Source: Tubiluchus corallicola (lineage: Eukaryota; Priapulida; Priapulimorpha; Priapulimorphida; Tubiluchidae). Taken from it: DNA of 64,000 bases. Made by a program: the position numbers and the translations under genes. Below, piece after piece: positions 43,400 to 53,709 of the stretch. The notes under the pieces were generated by a model that was given only the letters and a program-made list of their open reading frames with translations, was not told where the DNA came from and searched no databases. Location of the stretch: assembly GCA_030141605.1 (NCBI GenBank), contig JAQGDQ010000297.1:160537-224536 (forward strand). The letters are read 5' to 3'. Position 1 is the first letter of the stretch, and the number at the start of each line of letters is the position of its first letter.

Positions 43400-46300
43400 T
43401 CTCTCATCTCTCTCATCTCTCTCATCTCTCTATCTCTTACGATTTACGTGCTGTTCGAATTTGCAAATAAGGGAGATGAACAATTTCGTGATGACTTTTT
43501 ATTCAATTCACCACACTGCAATTAGTATTCAAACATCCAGTAGCAGAGCTTACTAAATGAAAATAGTTGCAGCAGGTCTGGGAGCTATGTCATCATCAAA
43601 TGAGGGAATACTGAATAATGTTCGTGTAAGCTTTGCCTTGTTTACGCTAGCATAAGCTCTGCTAAATGCTGCTTATAATAATGGTTTTCCTAGCCCTACC
43701 TTATCTTGTGCAAAAACTGTTTTCAAACAATTTTTAATTTATTTTAGATTTAGATATTTAATTCATTTGTATTATAATTTTTGAATGCAAAAGAAACATA
43801 AGATAAGTTTTAGCTAACTTCAATAAATAAAAAGCAATGAATATTGTGGAGAGAAGGGAGGAGCATAGCTTTCGAGCCCTACATCGAATTAATGAAGACA
43901 TTAAAATAAATTAAAACGATTATACAGACTTAAATGACATCACAAAGCATACAAGACTTAGTAACAATATTAAAAAATACATTAGTATTTATCAGTCGGC
44001 AGACAATTATGAAAATGAATAAATCTCTCATTATACAAGATTATGATGTAGAAGTGAAATGAATTGCCCTTTCTTTTTATAGAACAAATGTAAGAAATAA
44101 ATGAAATATCAACTTAAAAATTACGAAGTTAAAGATTTTGCAAGTTCAAATGTTCTTACCCAGTGTTTTTCCCAACTCCACATTACGAGCGCAGGTCCAA
44201 AAGCTCGTACTGGATTCATACTGATTGGCGAAATTGGGTTCTGTAAGTAAGTGACCAAAAATTACGGCCAGTAATCAAGTTTGAAAAAACATTAACATAA
44301 TTTTATTTTTTCAGTTTTTACTATTTTACTATCAAGAAAAAGAATGCTTTTTTCCTCCAATTAGCTCTCTCTTTCTCCCCCTCTCTCAGTCTCTGTCTCC
44401 CTCTCTCTTTTTTATAATTTAATTACTTTTTTCTGTCTTCATTGTTATTGTTTTTGCATTTCAATTTTGGTTTTAAACTACCTTGCAAGGTAGCCCACAA
44501 CCATACTAGAAATTTTCTTATGAAATGTTATATTAAGTGGTTCGGCGTTTCTCAAATGTAAGTCATATACATCAGGTCATAATACTCACTGTGCAAAATG
44601 GCGCGTTCAGACGTCAGAGACTGCTCTCAGAACTTTTTGCAACGTGTGAACGGCTTGGCGAGTGTTGCAACAAGTTGTTGAGCCGTTCACGCGCAACAAG
44701 TTGCCCAACTGTTCACACGTTACAACTTTACTCTCAGAAAGAAGTTGAGCAACAAGCTGCGAGAGATGTCTCTAGGTCTGAACGCGCCAGAATATTGTTC
44801 GGCTGATGTTGTCAAAGTAACTCAATGTTAGGAATGGCCAACCAAGTATTAAAATCAAAATTCGTTAAAACCATTGTCTATAGCATGTAAATATACTTAC
44901 AGTGACCATAACTCCCAGTATGACATTGACACTAACTGCTTGACCTGGACTAAGGGTCATCTGAACTTTCGGATCTATGGCAGTGAAGACAGTAAACAGC
45001 ATGAGAAAGGTAAAAATGATCTCCAAGCCTACAACTGTGTCAGCATTGGACGATTGAGATACTTTAAGAACAGAGAATTCCACTTTGTCTCCAATCATAC
45101 TGAAAATGAAATAGTTTGCAGTTCCACTTTGTCTCCAATCATACTGAAAATGAAATAGTTTGCAGATGCACAATGTGAATGGTAATGCTAGTTGGCACTA
45201 GCAATGGGGCATGCAAAATCTAAAATCACGTCATTTACACCAAATAGAGACATTAACAGCAATGGTAAACAGAGTAAATTAAGTTTCATGTTCTTAAAGA
45301 AAAGACCAAACCTTCTGGAAATTTAGGCTTATTTCTATGTTCGCAAAATGTTAGAAGGAAGTAGTTATAAAACTGCAATAAGCGCCTCGTGTAATTAGAA
45401 AAGTCACTTTAAAGTCGCGATCACTTCACGCTTGTGCGTTCTGATTTTGAACGCCCATATTCTTCTTCCAATGATGTCATTCGCCTTGAAGAAAAGTAGT
45501 GCCCTGTTAATCTTCGCCAAAGGTATAACAAGTTTTTACAAAAACACTAGACACCTGATTTTGTAGCATTTTGCGTGCATATTAGGTAAGTTTTAATTAG
45601 TTTAAACAGCTCACACTCACGGAAAGCCATGATGCACTTACGAAAAGTCACGAAGTCCCCCAGTTACGCCATAATTTTCAAACGAATGGCGGACACCACC
45701 GCGCCTGAAAATTTCTATTCAGAGGTAGAATATTTTAGATTTTCTGTAGAATGTTTTTTGTAAATTTCTTTGTTATATTCTTCTAAGTTTGAGTGATAAC
45801 AGTGAAATAAACCCAGCTTACTGAGTGACTTGTTCTTTCCTTTGAATCGAAATTTTTGTTACGACATTAAACTTCTGAATATGTGCTTCCACCTGGATGT
45901 AGGATTTAGAAGCACGCGTACATTACTGACTGCTTTGCGCTCAAAAGACAAGATATGAAATCTCCCAAAAACAAACGTTTGCCATCAGCCCCGAAACGCC
46001 ATATTTGCTGCAAAAATTGATGTTATTTCCTGATTGAACTGGTCACATATTAATATATGGCTTTCTCAATTACAAAAGCAAAAAAACATTTGCGTTCATA
46101 GACATCTGTGAAATTAGGTAAATTAACTATCGTGAGTAAAAACTCATTATTGCAATACAAAAACTATTTTTGAGTATTGGTATTGAATGACTGGTCTAGA
46201 AGTCCAAGGCCGAATTTTTATCTCAGAGACAATAATCTTATTTCCTTCTGCTCTCTCAACATTGACCTTATTTTGTACTAGAAAACTTTAATTTATATTA

Positions 46301-49300
46301 TCTTACCTATATAAAACAGCACTGCCACCAATTCCCCCTACGCACTGTATAAACACGTATGATATGCCTGAAAGAGCAATCAAAACTTCAAGTATCGACA
46401 GTCACAGAGAAACACGTAATTATTTGAAGTGAATGCTGAAAAATTACTTTTGAATCAGTGAAAATTATAGGCGGGTTAACTGCAAAAAACACACTTTGGG
46501 AAAATGTAAACGCAAGTTTTCAAAATTCTTCAAACTGAATGAAAATGCAAAGACAGCAGTCACTCAAAAAACCTTTTCTGGGCCCTGTCAGCTATTATAT
46601 TGCCACCAGACAACTTATTTTATTTTTGGAAGCATTTTTGTCGTGCTATCATGATATTTTTCTTTACATTTGTGCATGCGCCGTAAGAATAAAAAAGCGA
46701 GTGTAGTGGTGGTGGTAGTGGTAGTGGTGGTTTTGATCTCCTGTTTTTTTGGTACGGTTTTGGTTTTAGAATTCTACAGCTGAAATAGTTATTCAGGTAT
46801 TAGTTATTTCAAGTTAGACACCTAGTATGGCATTAACTTCTAGCGTTTGGATTTTTTTAGAAAAGAATGAAAACGTCGCACATTGATAGTTTTTATTATT
46901 ACCCCTAAAAAAACTGCATTTTCTGGCCGCCATTAGAGGAATAGTGACAGCTGGGTTAATGTGGGCGCCACTGATGTCAGCTACGACGTCAACAAGACTA
47001 CCCAAAACCAAGCCTGCAACTACAGCTGTAGTGACGTCAATCAGAGGATGACCGTTGTACCCTACAAAAAAGGCAAAGCTTAGATATATCCAAAAAGGCT
47101 GTGTTACAACTGATAATGTATTTTAAAAACGCCCCGATGTTGTAATATAGAAAAATTAATGTAAGAAAAATTAACGCACAGTGTAACAATCAATCGACGG
47201 AGTAATAAAAATAACCAACGCATAATGTAAGACCCCAAAATGTATTATGTAATAACCCGAAGTTAACAATATTGTACCACCATCGAAGCGCATAATATAA
47301 TACCAAAAATTTGAACCGATAAAGTAATGACATTTTATAAAAGCAGGAAGCCAACACAGCACAAGAACAATGATGAAGGACAAAACCATAGACGAAATGC
47401 ACAGAAGGCCTTGACATTATGCCAGCTATTCGTTACTCGTTTTCAAAAAAGCAAATACAAATCTAATTTATGAAACCTAATCTAATACCTACATTCTTGA
47501 TTCAAATAACGAATCACGAATAATTTTCTACATTTTACCTTTCGATATTTGAATCATAGAAAATTTAAAACATACAGAATGACTTAAATGGACCCTTTTA
47601 TACTTCTCCTCATTCAATTATGAACTCTAAACATTTTTGGGCATAATCGGCAACGCATTTGCGAAAAGACTTATCTGTCTAGCTTTCATAAGAAGCCCCA
47701 AAACGGCCATTTGTGAAAGACATCATATAGATATGTATAAAGTTGCCAAAGCCTAGAATTAATATTAGTAAAAGCTAACAGAAGTAGTATAGTGGTAGTT
47801 AGTAGCACATGATGACGATGATAGCGCTAGTAACGATGATAGTCCTAATGACGATGATAGTCCTAATGACGATGATAGTCCTAATAACGATGATAGTCCT
47901 AATGACGACGATAGCCCTAATGACGATGATAGTCCTAATAACGACGATAGTCCTAATGACGATGATAGTCCTAATGGCGATGATAGTCCTAATGACGATG
48001 ATAGTCCTAATGGCGATGATAGCCCTAATAACGATGATAGTCCTAATGACGATGATAGTCCTAAAGACGATGATAGTCCTAATAACGATGATAGTCCTAA
48101 AGACGATGATAGTCCTAATAACGATGATAGCCCTAATGACGATGATAGTCCTAATAACGATGATAGTCCTAATGACGATGATAGTCCTAATAACGATGAT
48201 AGTCCTAATGACGATGATAGCCCTAATGACGATGATAGTCCTAATAACGACGATAGTCCTAATGACGATGATAGTCCTAATGGCGATGATAGTCCTAATG
48301 ACGATGATAGTCCTAATGGCGATGATAGCCCTAATAACGATGATAGTCCTAATGACGATGATAGTCCTAATAACGATGATAGTCCTAATAACGATGATAG
48401 TCCTAATAACGATGATAGTCCTAATGACGATGATAGTCCTAATGGCGAGGATATTCCTAATAACGATGATAGTGGTGATGATGATGGCGACGCTGGTGGT
48501 GATGGTGGTGATTTCGGTGGCAATAACAAGGACGATCGTAATCGTCTAAGCTCCAGGACATGCGGACAGTGACAAAAAAGTCTAACCTTGGTTAATATTT
48601 ACGAATATTCGACAATGGAATGGTCCAAATTTGCTTCAGGCCATTTCTGTGGCAGAAAGAAGTTTAAAAAGGTGCAAATATTTCGTCAAAATTGCATACT
48701 ACAGACAGTAAACAGTAACCATTTTAACAACTTCTACTCCATTCAATTACAATTGACTTTGTGCATTTAAAAAACGTCATCAATGACATCTTGGAGGTAT
48801 TGTTGCATTTATACCTGCATTTAGGAGGTATTACATTATGCGTTATTTTTTTTATTACATTATCAATTAAATAAATTACAGTATGCGTTGTTTTTTTCCT
48901 TACACTATCGAGTGTTTTTTTACACTATCAATTGTAACAAGGCCGGATAACGTAAAATCTAACAACAACACCGGTCAGACAGAAAATTTCTAATCATTTA
49001 AATGACCTTTTTGCCCACTACAGGCATTTAAAGAATATGCTTAATCGCTTATAGCCGCTACTTGTATCAAATAAAACACGAATAGCTCAAAAGCTTTAGA
49101 GCAAATATAAGACGCGTTAAAGGCTAAACAAACATTCGTCACAGACTGTTGCATATAGGAATAAGTCTCTCTTGTTTGAAAATTTAGCTGCACACAAGCT
49201 AAGTTCTGTCAACCGCAAAACTGACCAGTCGGTTGGAAATGGATGATTGTAAATAAAGAATTCATTAATAGTAAAATCATTTTATTGAAAAAAGATAATG

Positions 49301-51028
49301 AGAATACATATTACTGAGATATATGAATGAACACATGAATGTTCACTGCAAGATTACATGCAACAAACACTTGTTATAGTAATCTGTGTTTCAAAATAAT
49401 TAAATAAAGCACATGTTGATTCAAACTGTTTAAGCCAAAAGTTGTAGAATGCTGAATTAGTGAAACCATCTGGGTTTATTGTGAAAATTCGATCTAAATG
49501 CTGGAGAGAAAAATAAAAAAAATCTCAAATTTGCAACCGACTTTTAATAATAATTGTTACTAGTTACAGAAGTTAGTTTTATTTCAGCTATTTTAACTAG
49601 TCATTTTTCGTTTACGGCTGCAGCTAGTGAGGTCACAATTGCACATACTTGCATGTCAATGCAACCACCAAGTCATAGAAATGTGCAAAAAATCCTACAC
49701 TATACTTCTATAAAAAGGTAGATTTCATGCTGCATTACTAAGTAATTTTGAACCATGTTAGCCGTACTGCAGATAACAATATTATGGTGGTCTCTATATA
49801 CAAATACTTTGGATATGTATATAAAATGTTAGACACAAGTCGAATGTTATAATGGTAATGATACTTATGGTGGGCTCTGAAATTGTAGATTGAACATGAT
49901 AAGGTTTACACTGCAGAGAAACTAAATTCTTATTGTTTCTAAGATTTTATCAAAGAAACGTAAAAATGGCCCTATAAATCGTCAATTCTGTATATTAAAG
50001 GCCGTAGTATGATGCAATGTTGTTTTCGTGAATTACTTACCATGTACAAGATCTGTATGTTTTGCATTTACTGGCTCGTTTTATTGGAAACAAGGACCAC
50101 TTAACACGTGGCGTTGCACCCTATTCAATATTTTGCCAAAATTCACATAAATATATCCTGCCTCTAGAAAAAAACACCGGGCGCTCTTTATGGACTGTTC
50201 ACAAGAGACAGAATTTGATTTTTTGGAACAAACGTTCCGTTTTTAACCGACCACTGTTCTTTGATGATGCAGGTGAATTGAGAAACTGCCAAAAAATTTA
50301 ACCGATTAACGATCACAGATCCATTTTGTTATTATGCTGAAAATTAGCAAAGATTTACAACAAAATTGAAGTTACTGATTTTGATCATCAGAAATATTTA
50401 ATAAAAAAACTATAGCCAATAAGCTGTCAATCTTTACATTCTGGCGAATGAAAGCAAGGCATTAGGTGTCATCACTACGATCACTACCACAACCACAACA
50501 TCCACAACCGCCACTATTACAATCATCACTATCAGTACTACAACCACAACCACCACTACCACTACTACAACTACCACAACCACCTCTATCACAACCGCAA
50601 ACGCCACTACCACCACTACCACAATCTTCACTAGCACTACCCCAACCACTACCACTATTCGATGGTGAAGAAAAGGTTAAACTGGACTGCAATTCTCTTC
50701 GGTCCGAAATCGACAATCGAAGAGAAGCGTCATTTTGATCAATTACTTCCCCAAAAGGTACTACACCTGCATTCTTATTAAAATTTGCACGACACTGAGC
50801 CATTTTTTACCTATTTGCTCCGAGAATAGGGTTAAAAATAGCTAGGCCTAATAGCTGCAAAACACTATTTTACTAGTCTATGAAATGACAACTTCAATTA
50901 CAAGTCACACCTGCAGCGGTCGCACTTCCAGAGAACACTAATATTCCAATAGAGAAACACTCTGCGATTATTCCTCTCCAGAAGTTAACATCTTTTAATT
51001 CTTCAATAGGTGATTGAAAGTGTGTCAT
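42939..51028 (-). CDS. Aquaporin (MIP family), 6 exons, 289 aa
   Basis: Exons: 51028-50911, 47061-46903, 46367-46307, 45099-44901, 44240-44160, 43190-42939. All introns are GT-AG, with matching phases (1,1,2,0,0). TM1 follows [10 protein letters not shown] (conserved Glu). Loop B is [12 protein letters not shown] (NPA, residues 75-77). TM3 is [21 protein letters not shown]4-TM5 span [20 protein letters not shown]. Loop E is [12 protein letters not shown] (NPV, 188-190, Arg191). TM6 follows [15 protein letters not shown]. The ~60-residue cytoplasmic C-terminus is polar. The family forms tetrameric membrane channels for water or small neutral solutes. Overall it resembles the AQP1/AQP4/big-brain branch, but loop E has Val instead of Ala, no Cys three residues before it, and atypical filter residues. 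In-frame stops lie just upstream of the ATG. Confidence 0.93.
43333..43437. repeat. CT dinucleotide microsatellite
   Basis: About 80 bp of CT, ending in four CTCTCAT units, in the last aquaporin intron. Confidence 0.97.
44160..44240 (-). CDS. Aquaporin exon 5: loop E with NPV
   Basis: Encodes [18 protein letters not shown] then VMWSWEKHW. The second signature is NPV with the following Arg retained. Phase 0 to 0, TTACAG acceptor, GTAAGA donor. Confidence 0.93.
44600..44788. mobile_element. MITE with long inverted repeats (189 bp)
   Basis: Starts GGCGCGTTCAGACGTCAGAG; read inward from the other end it starts GGCGCGTTCAGACCTAGAGA. The interior also folds back (GTGTGAACGGCTTGG and GAGCCGTTCACGCGCAACAA). 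No convincing target duplication. In the aquaporin intron between exons 4 and 5. Confidence 0.6.
44901..45099 (-). CDS. Aquaporin exon 4: TM4 and TM5
   Basis: Encodes [13 protein letters not shown] (loop C), [19 protein letters not shown] (TM4) and [17 protein letters not shown] (TM5). Phase 2 to 0, GTAAGT donor. The acceptor TTTTCAG at 45100-45106 is the second of two identical copies in transcript order. Only this one keeps the frame. Confidence 0.93.
45078..45165. repeat. Exact 2 x 44-bp tandem duplication over an aquaporin splice acceptor
   Basis: 45078-45121 and 45122-45165 are identical. The unit contains the pyrimidine tract, TTTTCAG acceptor and first 22 bp of exon 4. Use of the upstream acceptor adds 44 nt, shifts the frame and reaches TGA after 15 codons. 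Confidence 0.92.
45295..45860. repeat. Dispersed ~560-bp repeat family R2, copy 1
   Basis: Strongly similar over its length to 63434-63985 in the same orientation. Shared phrases include AAAACTGCAATAAGCG, CTTACGAAAAGTCACGAAGT and GCCTGAAAATTTCTATTCAG. No coding capacity. It lies in the aquaporin intron between exons 3 and 4. Confidence 0.85.
46307..46367 (-). CDS. Aquaporin exon 3: TM3
   Basis: A 61-bp exon encoding [19 protein letters not shown], matching the Q-C-x-G-A-I pattern of TM3. TTTCAG acceptor, GTAAGA donor, phase 1 to 2. Confidence 0.92.
46903..47061 (-). CDS. Aquaporin exon 2: TM2 and loop B with NPA
   Basis: Encodes [20 protein letters not shown] and [30 protein letters not shown] acceptor, GTAATA donor, phase 1 to 1. 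Confidence 0.93.
47805..48472. repeat. 18-bp minisatellite (about 37 units)
   Basis: Units GATGATAGTCCTAATGAC with point variants (AAC, GGC or AAAGAC at one triplet). As 18 is divisible by 3 and no unit contains a stop in most frames, long frames stay open on both strands. It is inside the first aquaporin intron, so it is not coding. Confidence 0.97.
48600..50460. other. Intronic stretch with nothing recognised
   Basis: First aquaporin intron. AT-rich, short frames only (for example 50062-50301, plus strand, 79 codons, no known family). Confidence 0.5.
50468..50655. repeat. ACC/ACT trinucleotide tract
   Basis: Degenerate ACC, ACT and ACA triplets in the first aquaporin intron. The poly-Val, Gly/Cys/Ser and Pro/Leu frames over it are artefacts. 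Confidence 0.9.
50911..51028 (-). CDS. Aquaporin exon 1: N-terminus and TM1
   Basis: [19 protein letters not shown] then [19 protein letters not shown]. The family motif FWR..xAE is present. GTGTGA donor, phase 1. In-frame TGA codons occur 18-24 nt upstream, so this is the start. Confidence 0.9.
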
Positions 51029-51316
51029 GTTTACTTCACTTACACTTCAATCTCACCAACGTGACACAGTAAAATAAAACAGTCTGCTCCTGATCGAATT
51101 TTCTTATGTAAAGAGGAAACTTGTTCTTCGTGCCATAAAATGCCGCGGCAAATGCCCCCAAGGACTTGACAACGAAAGAAAATAATAAGCTTATGAGTGA
51201 TTAGAGTAGCACCTGTAATTTATGCCTCGCGTCTCTCACAATATTTTGCCAAACTCACTAACTAGCTGTTCAAAGAGCTATATTCCCTTATCATCATCAT
51301 CATCATCACCATTGTT

Positions 51317-51395
<79 letters not shown>

Positions 51396-53350
51396 CGATA
51401 CAAGAAACGGATTCGTTCACTACGGCCATAGATATGTAATAGCGAATTTATACAAATAAACATATCGCTTGTCTAAAAGGGCGTTTTAAAAAAATCCTCA
51501 AATATCAGCAAGCAAGCTAGTAAGCAATTTTTGAGGACTGTTTTGGTATTTTTAACGTGGTCATCGATATTATGACGACCAGCGGACACTCAACGCAAAA
51601 TTTCAGTCTAGTGAGAACTGGTCGCTGAGGCCCTCTAGTGAGAAATTCTGCGATTTAACAATTGGTTAGTGCAACGCGGCAATTACTTCTATGAACTTGA
51701 AAATAATAATTAGAGATTGTTGTGCGAACAATTTAAGTGTAAATGCTGCTAAGAATGACGTTGTTGTGTATTAATCATTAGAAGAAGTGCTTGCAAGTAA
51801 TGATCGTACAGAGGCTAGTAGTGAAGCAGCTCTCTTCGGATATTCATCTCAGTGAACTCTCAAAGAATTCTGAAAATTTTTGAATTTTTCATCTATGCGT
51901 GTTTTCAAACTTACTGTTTTGATTGTTTAACAAATGTAAAGTATGTAGTAATAAAAGTCCTACATGATGAACGTGACACTCCACGTGTTATGTAATACGT
52001 GGCTCATCCTGTATTACGTTTTACGCTGATATGGAAGTTTCACGAAAAGTTGAATAACTAATTTCGCGAGAGGAAATATGTTATAATAATAATAACAACA
52101 ATATCTTATTGTTATTTTGCTGTTGTTATTGCTGTCGTCGTCGTCGTTGTTGTTGATGCCGTTTGCCGTAGTTGTTGCTTCAACAAGCATGTACATGTAT
52201 TGGATTTTATCGTTTTTTCTTTTGTCTAATTTAGTGGTTCTCAATTTTTTTTCAAAAATGGTACCCTGAACTTATGTAGTCCTGTTTGTGGCACCTTTCC
52301 CTTTTTAACTGTCCCCTTTTAAACTCATCCAGGTTGCCATAGTACCGTCCGAGATTGGAATTTTTTGATTACTTTACTGCTTTAGTTGTACCCATTTTTT
52401 AAGCACTGCCAACAGGAAGATTGAATGATTTTCAGCAATTAATCCTGCAACTAATTAGCCTACTGTGCCTTTCTTAAACGTTTATTGAAACTTTATTTTT
52501 TGACTGTTTTAAAAAGTACCACAGTCTGTTGCTTTTGCTGTTTTATAAGTCTTTCAAAGTAAGATTGAGTATTATTAGCAAGAGCAAAGACAAATATATC
52601 TTAGTTTTGTGAGGGCCAGGGCCAGTATAACGTCAACTTATCACTACAATTACTCTGGCGTAGGATTGACTTCATCGACAAGTACTTAACCGTCCGCACA
52701 GAATAGGAATGATTTTTTCTTATGGTAATTGATTTGCTTGTTGTGGGAACAGATACTTCACTCGCACTTCCGGCAAAATTATTGACTAATCTTGTGGCAC
52801 ACCTAGGTAGTAGCAGTGGTACTTCAGGGGAGAGAGCCGGGCATCTTGCTTGAGAAGCACGTGTACTAAATCATCAATATAAAATATTTCCCCAACATTT
52901 GTACAGTAAGCTGTTATAAAAACCAAAAACAATTCAGTTTTTGTTTATTTGCACTTTTAATTATCGCAAAAGAATGATCTTTGTGACATCAAATTAGGGA
53001 CAATCAAATATATATATATATTGCGAATGACCTCTTTCTAATTTACCAACGAAACAAGATAATTATAATATCCATGTTGAACAATCTACAACGCAAAACA
53101 AAATTTACGTTTACACGGCAACTTTGCTGGATTCCATTTCCCAAGACAAATTTATTTACAAATCTATTGTTTGTTCTTTCAAAATGTAATAAGCTGATGC
53201 ACGATCGAAAAAAGTTATTCTACGTATTCAAATGTTTTCTTCAGTTGTGTTTCGCATGAGAACAGATTATAAAACAATTACATCATAACGTTTAGCATCA
53301 AACAAAGAGTGAACGTTTTCAGAATACTTACACTACTGTATCAAGCCTTA
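51029..53350. other. Aquaporin 5' flank and protease 3' flank
   Basis: No exon recognised. Holds an ATC microsatellite (51288-51396) about 260 bp upstream of the aquaporin start codon, a short AAC/TTG-type patch near 52090-52180, and unique AT-rich sequence. No clear TATA box for the aquaporin gene. Confidence 0.5.
51288..51396. repeat. ATC trinucleotide microsatellite
   Basis: About 109 bp of ATC with two early interruptions, in the aquaporin 5' flank. Confidence 0.97.
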
Positions 53351-53359
53351 TTCGATGTT

Positions 53360-53365
53360 TTTATT
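53360..53365 (-). promoter_or_regulatory. Poly(A) signal of the protease gene
   Basis: AATAAA on the minus strand, about 195 nt after the stop codon. A plausible 3' end signal; none is closer. Confidence 0.5.
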
Positions 53366-53559
53366 AAACTGTGATTTTCTATTGACAAGTCACTTATCAA
53401 AATAATATTTATAAAGTTCCTTTAGGCCAACACACAATGTTTTTAATTAAAATGATACAAGCCATGAAAAATCAAAATGCTAAGCATGGTTAATTCTAGA
53501 AAAAATTACAGCTTTTTTCTCAGCGCATTCATCTTGTATGACTTGCATGATAAGCGTTA

Positions 53560-53709
53560 TTAAATTTGCATGTTGTTATTTATCCACTGGCAGTAATGGC
53601 TAACTCGAGCGAAGACACTTGGGTAGTTGCCGCAGTTAGATTCACCCCAGGATACTACACCTATCAGCTTGCCGTCTGATAGTGACACCAGAGGTCCTCC
53701 TGAATCACC
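53560..53709 (-). CDS. Protease exon 7: catalytic Ser and C-terminus
   Basis: [49 protein letters not shown] and TAA. TTTAG acceptor, phase 0. Typical last exon of a trypsin-fold gene. Confidence 0.95.
   Translation of the reverse strand, partial: GDSGGPLVSLSDGKLIGVVSWGESNCGNYPSVFARVSHYCQWINNNMQI

Noticed and set aside
45122-45165. Upstream copy of the aquaporin acceptor as the true exon start
   Set aside because: Using it shifts the frame and reaches TGA after 15 codons; only the 45099 start continues the TM4-TM5 sequence.
47765-48549. 254- and 246-codon frames on opposite strands; also a CRISPR-like look
   Set aside because: An 18-bp minisatellite without unique spacers, inside an aquaporin intron; neither coding nor CRISPR.
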